From assembly GCA_001466705.2 (NCBI GenBank), contig LATX02000229.1:231898-295897 (forward strand): a DNA stretch of 64,000 bases, given 5' to 3'. The notes beneath the pieces were generated by a model, which was not told the origin of the DNA, did not search any database, and was given only the letters and a program-made list of their open reading frames with translations. This stretch comes from Moniliophthora roreri. Its lineage: Eukaryota; Basidiomycota; Agaricomycetes; Agaricales; Marasmiaceae. Positions 12,007-24,249 of this stretch are shown here, in pieces (position 1 is the first letter of the stretch; every line of letters starts with the position of its first letter). Position numbers and translations under genes: made by a program.

Positions 12007-12419
12007 CTAGTTGGAGCTCCTACTACGGTTACCCCAACCGCCACGGCCCGTCGAAAATGTGCGGTGTACTGGCTGAGGTCGGATACAAGTCGATTTGTCT
12101 TCGTGTTTCTGTTCGGGTTTATACTGAAAGTTGCCTGCCCCTCCTCTTCCTGTAGACCCAGATGGTTTGCGACTGGACTAGACCGAAACGGTATTGAGTT
12201 TCAGTTTCAGTGCCTGAGTAGACCATAACTTACCATTTCCATGAAAAAGTCTACGACTATCGACGTCGCGGGCTCTGGAAAGAAGTTGGCCCAGCCTCCC
12301 CTTCCCGACGAATACTGAGGTTATCAATCGCAGTCAGAATCGAAAAATGAGCTTTGAATGAGCTGACCGCGCACCAAACGACGGACACCTTGGACGGTCG
12401 GCTCGGGGAACACAGTCAT
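12007..12419 (-). CDS. Small DUF3602 protein (GRGGAGN repeats)
   Basis: The start at 12419 gives MTVFPEPTVQGVRRL, then a roughly 60-base intron and YSSGRGGWANFFPEP. A second intron leads to GRGGAGNFQYKPEQ and, at the end, STGRGGWGNRSRSSN with TAG at 12007-12009. Three copies of the S-G-R-G-G-x-x-N motif define the DUF3602 family. Joining the second and third exons in the frame that keeps both motifs needs an unusual donor a few bases past the apparent GTAAGT site, so the intron is uncertain and a frameshift is possible. The function is not known here. Yeast Par32/Amu1 carries the same motif and acts in nitrogen signalling. Confidence 0.65.
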
Positions 12420-12932
12420 GCCCAATGTTGAGGATATAGCGAATGATAATAATCCAAAGCGTTTCTCGATTAAGCTCAATCATTTTATAGATGCCTGGTG
12501 TTGATACCCTTCTCTTCGACCGAAGAGAAGAAGCAGTTTCAGCAGTAGCATCGCTACCGAAAAACGCAACCTTTTCTCCTCCTAGTCGCTTTGTAGGGAG
12601 GTCATCTGGTCGTAGAGCCGGTGCATCTTTAGGCCACTGTGATCCTTTCGAATCTTCCATATTTGCTGGTGCAAAGGTAGATTTGGGAATGGATCAGCCA
12701 AGCTTGTCAGATCTCCATCTCCATCGCCAGCCTAGCTCTCTCTAAATGAAAAGGCGGACATCGGCTTCATTGTGGTGCGGTGCCTGGGTCGCGTTCCAAC
12801 CATAATTGTTGGAGAACTGCACTCCCTGGTCAAAGGTTCATTGCAGAGGGGTAACGTAGATGGTACAAAATAAAGACATATTAGTACAATATCGGGAATG
12901 AAAAGGCGTTTCCGAGATCCGTCCGGTAGCGT
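12420..12932. other. Region between two DUF3602 genes
   Basis: A minus-strand open frame starting at 12660 (MEDSKGSQWPKDAPALRPDD) has a coding-like composition but no recognised motif. It may be a 5' exon or leader of the DUF3602 gene just downstream. Nothing else is visible. Confidence 0.35.
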
Positions 12933-14031
12933 TTAGTTCTGAGTATCTGTCAGAGCATGTCCAGTCAGATGGCGAAGGTAGAGTACCAGCATTCAGCACT
13001 CACGTTGACGATACCAGCGTCGTAAACTAGCGTCTCCCCCCCGTCATTTGGCATACTGTTTATACAGGTAGAGATGTCAGTTCATAAAGAAAAGTAAGGG
13101 TAACAACCAAGGACACATACAGTACGGTCTTGGGGCGTGGTCCGAATATTTCCGGCACCACCTCGCCCTGTAGACACCAACGGGGGCCCTCGGGAGCGTG
13201 AACGAGAATACGAGTTGTTGGCGTCGTCAGAGTTTGAAAGCTAAAGGAAAGTTCCTGCGTCAGTCTCAAAGCTTCCACACATGGCAGCGAATTGATTGAC
13301 TGACTGTTGGCGCATTGGAGAGAGGTACAGACTTGGAGGAAGCAGCATCGCTGGAAATCTGTTCGGCAATTGGAGTTCGAATGTTTCCTATGCCTCCACG
13401 ACCGGTGCTTATAACCTACAAAGATGGCTCGGTATCCATAAAGCATGAGTCATCAACCCACTCACCCTGTCTGGATCGGGGCCGCGGTCTCTTCCTCGAA
13501 CGACATCACCAAGACCACCGACAGGTGAGGTGGAAGCGTTCTGATGAATATTTCCGATGCCGCCTCGTCCGGAAGAGCTCTACAATACCAAGTCAGTCTC
13601 GGGATAAGAAAAAACGCTGAACACGTACAAAGCCCTGTCTTCCTCTCGACACGGAACGCTCATTGGCATTGGCTATAAAGCAAAGAATCACGGTCAGGGC
13701 TCGTGAGAAGAACAGAGAATTATTGAAGAGATAAAGTGCCCGGAAATTGAAAGATAAGCAACGGGTGGGGTTGACGGGGCCCTTATCATCCTTATCTCTG
13801 AGTCCCGTAACTTGACCTCAAACCACCATCATCTCCTCTTTCTGGGGCTTGGAAAGGCTACTCACCACCATCTGAGACGACTTTGCTAGCCAATGACTCC
13901 CTATCTGCGTCAAATCTGCCCAAACGGTCGCCGCTCAAGGCTCGGTTGATTTTGGCCCCAATGGAGGAAATCTGGTTGGACAAAGTGTTTCTGCCTCTTG
14001 GAGAGGGCGAACTATTCCTGCGATCAGCCAT
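12933..14031 (-). CDS. DUF3602 protein with three GRGG(A/I)GNI motifs
   Basis: The start at 14031 (MADRRNSSPSPRGRNTLSNQ) is followed by six or so short exons. Three copies of the family motif are seen: SSSGRGGIGNIHQ, STGRGGIGNIRTP and STGRGGAGNIRTT. The predicted end is TLVYDAGIVNN with TAA at 12933-12935. Introns carry normal GTGAGT or GTACGT donors. The protein is hydrophilic and Ser/Arg-rich, with no membrane segment. The family is fungal. Its best studied member, yeast Par32/Amu1, is linked to TORC1 and ammonium transport; whether that applies here is unknown. It lies in the same orientation as the second DUF3602 gene at 12.0-12.4 kb. Confidence 0.8.
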
Positions 14032-15577
14032 GTAAACTGGGTCCGAAACGGGACAACGGTGGTGATGATAGGTGGTGGTTGGGAATGAAAAGGTCCGTGA
14101 AGTGCTGGCAAAATAAGCCAAGGGTAGCGGGAACTAATTTTGCACTGAAAGCATGTCATTCGGCGTGATCACCGGTATGTTGCCTTGTGTCGCCTTCTCA
14201 CCGAGTAGTTCTCATGCCAATAGGTCAACCTTTGCATGGGAAATACCTAGTAACCGCGGTTGGATATGTTTACACCGCCTAAGATTCGCCCGACAGCTCT
14301 CATTTTGGCTACATTCTTGCGGTTAACACCCGGATCTTCTGCTATTCCCCGTATTTTTGGTCATGGGTTGTGCCTTCCATCAGCCGCTTGTCCCGTCATC
14401 GCTGGGCTTCCAGCTTGCGGACCTGCGGTGCATGTTGCCCCAGATGTCGTCTATGCCGGAACTTCATCTCATCTTCGGCAAGCATCAGGGGATTACTCTA
14501 GGCCCACTCGGGAAGCGGGAAGCGGAAAATGCACGGACCTGGTGGTTTGGACAGCTTTGGTTCTCAGTAGGACAGCAATGGCAAATATTTTGTGTTATTA
14601 TTGCACTACATAGCGTGAATTCAGGTGCTGTACAAAGCTTGCTTTCCCGACGCAATGATGAAACGCGCACCAACGCCATCCTGCAAGGGGCGGAAGCAGA
14701 CAAAGCGAACCACATGCTACGGGCTTTACGGGCTTGCTACGGGCAGTCGATGACTCCGATCGCTTCCTTATGGGCATCGAAGTCGGTGAACGGCGCTGTA
14801 TATATCCCTCAATACGTGCGACCAAACTATCATGTTCCCATGAGGCCGAAGGCTCAAGCTTCGAGAGTCTCATGAACGTGCGTCTATGAGTCTTGATCTG
14901 AAGCCAAATGACGCGACGCGACTCGGACTTTTTTCATTATGAACAAAGCTGTTCTTAGCAGTATTTATTCTCCTTTTCTCCCATTTACAGGCCAGTATTG
15001 AGAAGCTGATGAAACCTGGGCAGCTTGCAAGGGGGGTCCAAAACCCTGGTAAGTATACGAGGCCAAAAAGAAGTTTCAAGGCCAAGTGTAGCCCTACTAG
15101 GTATTTTATTCCCACATATTTCCAAAAAGGGTATGTCATTTTCCAGGTTCGTACGTCGCGGCAGCTTACCTTATTGTTAGCCTCATGTTGCCCCTCACAA
15201 TCATGGGTACAGCAGTAAATATATAACAATTTTGGGAGGATTTAGAGCCCGAAGGAGCCTGTAGGAGGCATGATTTGGGTGAGGTCCCAAAAATTTCGAA
15301 CGATGTTTAGATCCCCTCCTAGGATCGGAAATTTCGGACTTGCACCTCCCTTTGCAGCTTACCACCTTGTCAAAAGAAGAAAGAACACTCTTTTCGCAGC
15401 CGATGGAACATCCGTCGTAAAGGAAAACGTAAACTTGTGAAAGGAAAAAGAAAGTGTGTCGATCGGAACGTCATGCATGAGCTAGAAAGCCACGGCAAAC
15501 GCTCTCTCAATCGAAATGATGCTAAAATCTGACGCACCGATTTGCATCATTAATGGCGTCGGTGAATATCATGAAGG
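14032..15577. other. Intergenic region with one unsupported open frame
   Basis: The longest frame (14357-14875, +, 172 codons) has no motif, no intron and no family resemblance that I recognise. It overlaps other open frames on both strands. I see no repeat, RNA gene or transposon here. Confidence 0.4.
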
Positions 15578-15583
15578 TATAAA
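15578..15583 (+). promoter_or_regulatory. TATA box of the TUDOR-domain gene
   Basis: TATAAA lies 77 bases upstream of the start codon at 15655, a typical spacing for highly expressed fungal genes. Confidence 0.5.
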
Positions 15584-15654
15584 GAGTGCACTCTTCGAAT
15601 ACCCCAGAAACAACTTCAATCCTCATACAAAGTGATCCTCATTCGAAATCAAAC

Positions 15655-16063
15655 ATGGTCTCTTACAAAGTAATTCATCCTTCCACCCCATCGTTACGTG
15701 CCTCTAATTTTTGACCATCGTCTAGGTCGGTGATCGCGTCGAATATCAAGCTGTCGGGGGTGGCAACGTCGAAAACTCTACCACCCATGGCGAGATTGTC
15801 GACATCATCGAGAGCAAGCAGCCCGCCGGCGAGACAGGCGTTCAAGTGAATGTGAGTTTATTTTCCGATATTCCATGAAGGCTTTGGTATTGACTTTGTG
15901 GTTTTTCAGGCCTCTGAAGACGAGCCTCGTTATCTCATTCGCAATGACAATGTATGTTTCTTTATCATGCCTTGCATCATGCCCTGGAAAGTAGCTAAAT
16001 CACTTTCAGACTGGGAAAGAGACCGCCTACAAGTCTAGCAACATTGTAGGAAAGGCCAAGTAG
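15655..16063 (+). CDS. Hypervirulence-associated protein-type TUDOR domain protein (Hva1 family)
   Basis: Four exons (15655-15669, 15726-15851, 15910-15951, 16010-16063) join in frame to 78 residues. All three introns are GT-AG and 42-58 bases long. The protein begins MVSYKVGDRVEYQAVGGG, continues with a GEIVDII strand, EPRYLIRNDNTGKETAYKSS and ends IVGKAK. This pattern (KVGDxVxW/Y, then YxIxNxxTGKxxxYK) is that of the small Hva1-type TUDOR family (formerly DUF2945). The family is widespread in bacteria and fungi as a small stand-alone protein. Despite the family name, nothing here points to a virulence role; the biochemical function is unknown. Confidence 0.85.
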
Positions 16064-16369
16064 GATCTTGTGTTTAGAGCCTTAGACCTTGGACGGATGA
16101 ACAGGCGGCGTGGTTAATTTCTTGGGTGCCTTGCACAAGTAATAGTTGTATTGTATAGTTGTATAGTGTAGCGCGCGCGTCAATGCGACAGAAGTCATTG
16201 TAAAAGAATGCAGCGTGCCTCGTTTAGTATTCTTTGGCTGGTTACTATGGTCAATGGAAAGGATGATTGAGGTCGGGCTTTTCATGTCATATGTCATTCC
16301 ACGTGGCCGTGTCACTCTCAGGCTCTAGGCTCTAGGCTTTTCCACGGACCACCACCTTTGCCAACGACC

Positions 16370-16738
16370 ATGGGAGGCCCCAACTTGGAGATTTTCAAGT
16401 TTTCGTTGTACCTCTTTGTTCCTATATTTGCCTTTATCAAGTTTGGTGACCCAGACTGGTATAGAAACATTGTGGTTCCGGCGAGTTCCCTCCCTTCAAA
16501 ATTGACCATTTCTCCACGCTAATAGCGACGAGAGTGCAGTATAAGGACCAGCTGTTTCCTCCAGATGAAAAGATCATCAAGGTATGTGATGAGCTTTGAT
16601 TTCAGATTTCTTGTCTGAATGGAATTCCAGGAATTACCAGCTGACCAAAAATCACTCCGCGAGGAGTTGGCCCGAATAAAAGCAGAAAGAATTGCCCGGA
16701 GAGAACAGAGGGAGAAAGCTGAACGTGAGGGAAAGTAA
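16370..16738 (+). CDS. PET100: Pet100-like cytochrome c oxidase assembly factor
   Basis: Exon 1 (16370-16480) encodes MGGPNLEIFKFSLYLFVPIF and FIKFGDPDWYRNIVVP, the family's single membrane segment and its conserved DPDWYR-like block. Exon 2 (16540-16581) encodes YKDQLFPPDEKIIK and exon 3 (16631-16738) a charged helix ending KAEREGK. The total is 86 residues, normal for Pet100, which helps assemble complex IV in the inner mitochondrial membrane. Frame is kept only if intron 1 uses a GC donor (GCGAGT) and ends in GTGCAG. Intron 2 is GT-AG. The next gene, the dehydratase at 16828, converges on it. Confidence 0.88.
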
Positions 16739-16827
16739 AGAAAGTTCGTGGAGTAGTATTCCGAGTTTCTGATTTTCGCTGTGCTGACTGTTTACACAGT
16801 GTATTTCTAGGAATTGGTTTATCTATT

Positions 16828-18176
16828 CTATACATTGTAATTCAAGTTCAAACATTCCCCATCTCCAATAACGGCTTTCCATCCTCCGCTGGGATTGTTA
16901 GCTATACTTTGCTCGACAAGCCCTTTGTATTCTTGCAGTTCCGGTAATGAAATCTTGAATCCACCGCAAACTATGAATACAACCGTTCTGTCGGGTTTCG
17001 GTGGGACTAGTTTGTCCAAGAGTTCTCGTCTATATGCAGGTACGAGAGTGGTTGAGCATGCTAGTTCAACTAGAAGCTTGTGGTCCTCTAGAACTCTACG
17101 TCAGTCCATACCTCGCGTGTCATTTTCAGAGCCGACTGACCAGCGAACAGGTACCCTGCTTGCATACTCAATTCGTCTTGAACGCTAACGCACTTGATTC
17201 CGCCTTGTCTCTCTAGGCCCATCTTGACGACACGAGCAGCTGGGCGAGATGCGCCTAAGGAACCTGACGCTCGAGACGAGAAGCTGTGGAAGTGAGCGAG
17301 CTGAATATCTTCCGTGTCGTCGTGAACGCTAGTCACATTGGAAGGCAGTTCAGTTGCGAATTGGCTGGAGCCAGCTATGTTGAGGAGCATCGAGTGGTGT
17401 AGACAGTTGGAACCAAGGGTTCCGAGAGCGACGATTGGGACTAGTATTTGGGTGAGTTGTCTAGCCGTATTATTATTGGTTTCATGCAGCTCACCATCGT
17501 CCCAGCCAACACGCTTACAACCGACGATGATGCCGCCCAGCATTCCGCCACCGCCGACGCTACAGAAGATGGCATCTGGCTTCTTCACCTCCGCCGATAT
17601 CTCGGAGATCATCGACGAATGTCCCTCCCATATTAACGGATCGTCGTACGCGGGCACCATGACACTTCCAGACCAATGAGCAAGTCAAATATCCCACGCA
17701 GACAAACCACTCACGCGTTACTCTCCTTGGTTACTGCTTCCTTCGCGGCATTTAAGGCTTCAAGATAAACTTTTCCAACAATCACCACCTCCGCTTCTTG
17801 ATCTCGGAGCAAATCCAACGTTCTTTGTGCGACCCACTCCGGAATATACACCGTACATTTGACCTGCAGCGTACGTGCTGCACATGCCGCCGCATAACCC
17901 GCGTTTCCACCCGAAGCTATGATCAGATGGACGTCGGGACCATGTTTCTCCTTGGCTACCTGAACGAAATGGCCGATACCGCGACTTTTAAACGAGTTGG
18001 CTGGTTGGAGATTCTATGGGTATATGTAACTAGCTGAGTTCGTTTCTTTCAAAAGAATTTTGGACTAATGTGAATTTGCAGACCTCGAGTTTGAGATATA
18101 CGGAACATCCTGTGATTTTTGAGAGATGTCTGGAGTATATCAAGGGTGTCTTGTTCCACAAAGGCGCCGAGGTCAT
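16828..18176 (-). CDS. PLP-dependent L-serine/threonine dehydratase, copy 1 (full length)
   Basis: The enzyme deaminates serine (or threonine) to pyruvate (or 2-oxobutyrate) and ammonia. The start at 18176 gives MTSAPLWNKTPLIYSRHLSK; an in-frame ATG at 18218 is also possible. Motifs in order are NSFKSRGIG with the PLP-binding lysine, IIASGGNAGYAAA for PLP and substrate contact, CTVYIPEW, VGGGGMLGG for the PLP phosphate, and near the end FIVCGGFKISLPEL. Five or more short introns interrupt it. The active-site loop reads SGGNAG where copy 2 has SSGNAG. It is divergent from the neighbouring DUF6534 gene, as the second full copy presumably was before the array was duplicated. Confidence 0.85.
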
Positions 18177-18218
18177 GGGTAAGAAGGAAAAGTGAACGTG
18201 TCGTTCGTCGTGACTCAC

Positions 18219-18702
18219 ATATATATGAGTCGCCTAGGGGAGACTATGACTCACAACTCTCTTAGACATTTGTCAATGTTTCAGCTCCGGCCCGGTATCC
18301 GGAGATTGCCCGCGATACGCGATGCATCCACTAAGGTCTGATCATCGTTTCGATAGGGAGCAAAACGCGTTAACGATGGTAGCTTGACTTTCGGTGGCGT
18401 CGGTCAATTTATAAGTACAACTGTACGTGAGAACATCTTAGCCCCATTTCCTTATGGTTGCGCTCGAAACCCTGTTCTCTATACAAATCAGACCGAGTAG
18501 TGCGAACGTGCGAATGTGACACTTCAGCGCTTCCCAGAAGATGAAGACGAAAAGCCAGCTTAATATCAAATTTGCAATATGAAGTCCTTACAACAGCGGT
18601 TCATATAGTTAAACCTTCTCGTTATCGGCTCACAAATTAAATAAAAGGACCCTTACCTGCTTGGTGTGGCCACACGCCCCCATTCTCACCGATACTATAA
18701 CC
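18219..18702. promoter_or_regulatory. Divergent promoter region between dehydratase copy 1 and DUF6534 copy 1
   Basis: An A/T-rich TAAATAAAA stretch lies about 60 bases before the DUF6534 start. The preceding block, CTTCTCGTTATCGGCTCACA, is repeated nearly unchanged before DUF6534 copy 2 (near 22405), which suggests a conserved promoter element. No reading frame of note is present. Confidence 0.4.
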
Positions 18703-20438
18703 ATGGTCAAGAGCCCTGCTGAACTTTAGCAAGTATTTTCATCCTCCTTACAACAAATCGTTTCGATATCTAACTTCCTATCGCAGTCATGGACCGTTAT
18801 TCATTGGTAGTGCCCTCACAATCCTTCTCTTCGGTGTTTCTGTTGCGCAGACGTGAGATATTTCATTTCGTGGCAATTATGACTTGTCTTGGCTTACAGA
18901 TATAATTCAGATACATATACTGGAATACTTACAAGGACAAGTGAGTCCACGCCAACCTACTCCCGTGAACTCATGTAACAGACGAATGACAGGGACCGGT
19001 GGATAAAATACTTTGTATGTTGAGCCAATCTATCTTCTCAGACAACCGCCGATCACCGAACACCTTAATCTAGGTTCTTCTGTTGTTCGTAGCCGATGCG
19101 CTACACTGCGCTTTCATAATAGTGTTTCTGTATGATGCCGTCATCAAGCACTTTGGTGCGTCTAGCATTCGTCTCGCCTGATGCTCAATTTCATCCCTCG
19201 AATTCAGACGATGCCACGTTCCTTGTCACCACCAACTGGGTGTACAGCACAGGTCAGTGGTGGCTGTATACGATTGGCCACTCGATATTTATCCTTCTCT
19301 CCTTTTAGAACCTGCTTTCTCGGTACTGATTATACCCATTCTGCTCTCTTTGCTCCATTGCTCAACTGTCAAAAAATTGCTTCTACCTAGGGCATGATCA
19401 GCAGCATGGTGCAGACGTTCTTTGGATGGCGAGTCAAGCTTCTGACCGAAAGCTGGATTCTTCTCGTTATCATCCAGTTCTGCTCTGCGGCAGTTTTCCG
19501 TGAGCAGTCCTTTCGTCTGCCACGTTCCAGGGAGCTACTACTGATTCCACGTAATGAATAGTTATGGGCATAGCATGGTCGAATTCTTCACTGAATTTCA
19601 CAAGTTCAAAGCTGTCGTGATCATCTGTGAGTTCCAAGTTTGCCCTATTATTTGATCCATAGTACCCAACCGCAACACAACTAGGGCTCGTATGTGCAGC
19701 ATTGGCAGATATGATCATAACGGTGACATTGGTCATTTTCCTTGTTAGTCTTCACTTCTTTTTTTCACTAAAGCCGATTTTGTGCTAACTGCTATCACAG
19801 AGACGACATAAGACTGGTTTCAAGCATACTGATTCGCGCATTGACCGGATCATTCGATGCAAGTTTTTATTGGCTCTTGCCTCTGCCTTAGCTAAGCCGT
19901 CATCTCCTAGTGACCGTTCAGACTGGCCTTATTACCGTCATCTGTGCGGTGACGGATCTATTGTTGTACCTATTATACCCCACTGGAGTGTACGTTACTC
20001 CGCGTATGCCCGTGTTGACAGCCTGGTGCATGCTGACAATCCTCGCAGGCACCTCATATTCAATTGCGTCCTTCCAAAGCTGTACACCAATTCACTCCTC
20101 TCTTCCCTGAATTCCCGAGGGAGATGGAGGTTCAATCAAACCCAAGATTCACACATGAAACTCTCGCAAGATCTCCGATTTGTAAACTCCTTTGCAGTCT
20201 TCCCTTGTTTTTTTAATGGGTCTTACATCTGTCTTGACAGTTCGAGAGTCATTCGGAGAACGCCATACAGCTGTCAGTTTCACGTCCAGAGGTGAGAAGC
20301 CCTGAACTCGATCAACCAATGTCAGGGTCTGACTTTTGGCTGTCCACTTAGGTCCTCATTCACGTCGAATCGCAAGAGACGGTAGACCACACAGGGAGGA
20401 GAGATCAATCTACTTCCGCTGACGAAAACAGGGTATAA
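18703..20438 (+). pseudogene. DUF6534 membrane protein, copy 1, probably frameshifted
   Basis: The exon pattern matches copy 2 at 22493 one for one, from MVKSPAEL-YHGPLFIG through FGWRVKLLTESWIL, WLVCAALADMIITVTLVIFL and LTVQTGLITVICAVTDLLLYL to a tail ending SADENRV with TAA at 20436-20438. The exon at 19562-19626 is 65 bases long, against 84 bases in copy 2. The 19-base loss breaks the frame and brings an early TGA, and no nearby acceptor repairs it. Two introns need GC donors (18729 and about 19860). The family is a basidiomycete set of about seven-helix membrane proteins with no known function. An alternative splice form that saves the frame cannot be excluded. Confidence 0.6.
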
Positions 20439-22492
20439 GTGCCGGTAGGACCGGATATTCTCTTTTATATAAATGGGTCGCCCTAGCTCTGCCTACGGGC
20501 TTTGTATTTTGTACTACCGACTACCAATAGAAGTACGAGACCAGTTCATAAGCTTTCGACGCTGTGGAGGTTAACAGCACTTTCAATCCGGATCCATTTG
20601 ATCGCTGCGCTCCCGGGTGCTTATCAGCGGCATTCAGCGACTCAACTAAACGAGGCCATACCCTATCAGATCCTATCGTGGGGCCAAAGGAGTATGCGAT
20701 AGCGTCATGGAGCCAATTATCGGTAGCAGTAACCCAGATCACAATGCTGAAGCGGTAATTTGACTGATAATCTGTAAAAAATGAAATCAAGATGGAGGAA
20801 GGGCGTCAGGTCGAGTTCACTCACGGCAAACTTCATCCTAAGCCTTTATTTTTGCGGCGATATTCAGGCCCCGAAGTATGATATCAGATATCCTCGACAT
20901 GTTCACTCGAAGAGAACCGTGCGTCCGAGGTCTGCGACAACGACTCGAATGAGCCGTGATAAGAGCAATCATCCACCAAAGCAGCGAAAAACAATGGAGT
21001 TTGCAGATACTGGTACCAATAGAATCCAGTCACCAACAGATCTAGTTGGAGTGCCTGTTGAGACGGCTGGATGGTGGGATATGATATAGTTCGGCCAGGT
21101 AGTCGTATCTTCTGAATGGTTACGCGAAGATAGCGCCACGTCAGGTTACAGAAGCGCCACCTATTCCGAAGGCGGAACTTCCTTTATCTGACCGTCAGTT
21201 AATGTAGAACCGTGTAGGGAGACGACGACCTCACCTGAGGATGGTGCATCAACGATCGTGTACTTAGGCACATAATCTTCACTGAGATAACAATAATCAG
21301 AAACCGCTGATAGGCGTGGCATGGCTCGGGATGGCCTGATCGTCATGAAGAATGGAGATTGAATAATGGTTGTGAATCATGATGCTCCGAGTTTCAAAAG
21401 AAGTCGTGTCACAGGTGATACGAGTGAATCGCATGAACTCGCAGCGAGTCTAAGGATGGACCAGATGCGATGATAGTATTGACTTCTACAGTAAATTGGG
21501 ATCAGTGCGAACGCGGAGAGTGAACGTACCAAGTTACCTGCCAAGATTCTTGTGAGCGTTACTCCAACCGAAGAGCTCGGAACACAAGTTGGTACATCTG
21601 CTGAACGGTTTGTGTAGGTCATTGTCATGACAAGGGATCATTTGAATGTTTGTGGAAAGGCTTTTATGCGAGTCTTGTTTTGCTGCAGGTGGAGTAATAC
21701 AGTGGGAGAACGCGAAGGAGTGAGAAGCACTGTGCACCAACGCCGGCCGGCAGTAATCACTCGTACAACCCTTCACCTCTGGGGAACTCCACGAAGCCCC
21801 TTCAACTCCCTTTTTTTATTCCTCGGAGAAGAGTCCCTGTGCAAACCTCCAAATTACCTCGGCAGATACGAGAAATTCCCAAGTCTTGGGTCCGACTCGT
21901 GGGATTATATCGGAGGATGAATAGGTGTGTTGTGCTAGCTCCGTCTCCCTGTTTACAGAATTCTGACACGATATCTCTTCTTACGGTCCCAGTCCATGCT
22001 GTACTGGACTCAGCAAAACCATCCGGACTGCCATTGAAAGATTACCGTATGAAGGCCGCGAACTCAACCATGGCGCTCCCTTGTCGAAGCAGATGTCGGA
22101 GAAACAATTGGCACTTCTTTCTGAGAGCACATTTATGCCTATGCCAGATACTTGGAGTTTGGCTGAATAGACTGGTGGTGAGAACTTCCATGCGACTTTT
22201 GCGGGCCGCATGCAACTGTAAGTCGAAGGTATTTCAACCCCATTTTTTAGCGCTCAAAGTTCCTGTATTTTACAGATCCGATCGGAACAGCAGTATGAAT
22301 GTGACTTCCTTCGGCGTTGCCCACAGGATGGAGATGGAAAGTCAGGTTCAGCCTAATATGAAGATTGTTGTATGATGTCTTCACAAGAGTAGTTCACATT
22401 GCTGTACCTTCTCGTCATTGGCTCACAAATAAAAACGAAAAGGCCTTGCCTGCTGAATGTGATCGCTTCCCATCCTCACTGGTATTACGAGC
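20439..22492. repeat. Array spacer, unit A, with the 7TM-like gene missing
   Basis: The first 100 bases match the block that follows DUF6534 in the other units (GGTCGCCCTA, GGGCTTTGTATTT). From about 20780 the sequence matches the spacer at 26.28-27.42 kb, including GAGTTTGCAGATA near 21000 and TTCTGACACGATA near 21960. The 7TM-like gene that lies between these two blocks elsewhere is absent, apparently by deletion near 20.55-20.78 kb. The last 400 bases lead into the DUF6534 copy 2 promoter. Scattered open frames have no recognised motifs. Confidence 0.55.
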
Positions 22493-24249
22493 ATGGTCAA
22501 GAGTCCCGCAGAACCTTAGCAAGTATTTCCATCCTCCCGATAACGAATCACTTGACGTCTAACTCCCTATTGCAGTCACGGACCGATGCTCATTGGTGGT
22601 TTCCTCGCAATTCTTCTTTTTGGTGTTTCCGTTACACAGACGTGAGATATTCATGGCAGTTAGAACTTATCTTGGCTTATGGATATAATTCAGATACATA
22701 TACTGGAATGCCTACAAGGACAAGTGCATTCACACCAATTCGCTTCCGTGGACTCATGTAACTGACGAACGACAGGGACCGGTGGATCATCAAATACTTC
22801 GTATGTTCAACCAGTCTATCTTCTCAGAAAAGCGCTGATCGCCTAACACTTCTAACATAGGTTCTTCTACTGTTTGTAGCCGATGTGCTACACTGCGTGT
22901 TCATAGTAGTATACCTGTATGATGCGGTCATCAAGCACTTTGGTAGGCCTGTCATTCTTCTTCTAATGCTCTATCTTATGCCCTTCAGGTGATGTCGCAT
23001 CCGTGGCCACCATGAACTGGTTATTTAACACAGGTCAGTAGTCGCCGTATACGATACACACTTTGATGCTTACCTTGCCCTCCGTTTAGAACCCGCTTTC
23101 TCGGTACATATCATTCTGTTCTGCTCCCCTTGCTCCTCCATTGCTCAACCGTATAAACTGGTTCTACTTAGGGCATGATCGGCGGCATGGTGCAAGCGTT
23201 CTTCGGATGGCGAGTCAAGGTTCTGACTGGAAGCTGGATCCTCTTCATTATCATCCAGCTCTGCTCTGCGATTGTTTTCCGTGAGCCATCTCCTTGTCCG
23301 CCACGTTCCAGGGAGCTCTTATTGATTCGATGTCACATACAGTAATGGGCATTGCTGCCGCAATTGCATGCGGCATAGCCAAGTCATTCGACAGTCTTCA
23401 CAAGTTCCAAGTCGTTGTGATCATCTGTGAGTCTCTAGTAACTCGTCACTTCCGATCCGTCCTTAACGGCAATACATTTAGGGCTCGTATGCGCGACATT
23501 GGCGGACGTTATCATTACGACAACCCTGGTCACCTACCTTGTCGGTCTTCACTTTCTAGTAGTGCCGACATGTCCTGACTGCTATCGTGGTAGAGGAAAC
23601 ATAAAACTGGCTTCAAACATACTGATTCGCATCTTGACCAGATTATTCGATGCAAGTTTTGATCAGTTCTTGTCTGCGCTGTATCCAATGCTAAGACGTC
23701 ATTTTCAAGTGACCATTCAAACCGGTCTTATTACCGCTCTTTGGGCGTTGGCCGACCTACTATCGTACCTTTTGTCCAACACCGGAATGTATGTTGTTCC
23801 GTAAACGACCATGCTTGTAGTCTGATGCACGCTGACAATACTCGCAGGCACCTCACCTTCAATTATGTCCTTCCGAAGCTGTACATCAATTCACTCCTCT
23901 CTTCTCTGAATTCCCGAGGAGGCTGGAAGTTCGATGAAAGCGCAAGCACATCAACAAAACATTCGCAAAACGATATCAATTTCCGATGTGTAAGTTTTTC
24001 AGTAGTTTTTACTCGTTCTTGATTATCTCACATGTGTCTTGTCAGTGGGGTGGCCAATCGGAGAACATTGTACGTCTGTCAACTTCACGTCCAGAGGTGA
24101 GAAGGTCTAAACTTCATCGACCGAAATCTGACTCCTGGCTCTCGACTTAGGTCTTCATACACGTCGAATCGCAAGAGACGGTGGACCATTCGGGAAAAGG
24201 AGATCAGACGATTCTCGCTGATGAAAGCAGGATATCCTCTTTCGCATAA
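22493..24249 (+). CDS. DUF6534 domain membrane protein, copy 2 (intact)
   Basis: About fifteen short exons join to a continuous protein. It begins MVKSPAEPYHGPMLIGGFLA, then LLFGVSVTQTYIYWNAY and VLLLFVADVLHCVFIVVYLYD. It continues with FGWRVKVLTGSWILFIIIQL, MGIAAAIACGIAKSFDSLH, WLVCATLADVIITTTLVTYL and LTIQTGLITALWALADLLSY. The C-terminal hydrophilic tail ends DESRISSFA with TAA at 24247-24249. The DUF6534 core covers the later helices. Six or seven membrane segments are apparent. Two introns use GC donors, the first directly after MVKSPAEP and another after DQIIR. The function of the family is unknown; it is strongly expanded in mushroom genomes. This is the only fully open copy of the four in the array. 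Confidence 0.85.

Noticed and set aside
14357..14875. A 172-codon plus-strand frame in the gap after the DUF3602 gene.
   Set aside because: No motif, no homologous pattern and competing frames on both strands; not enough to call a gene.
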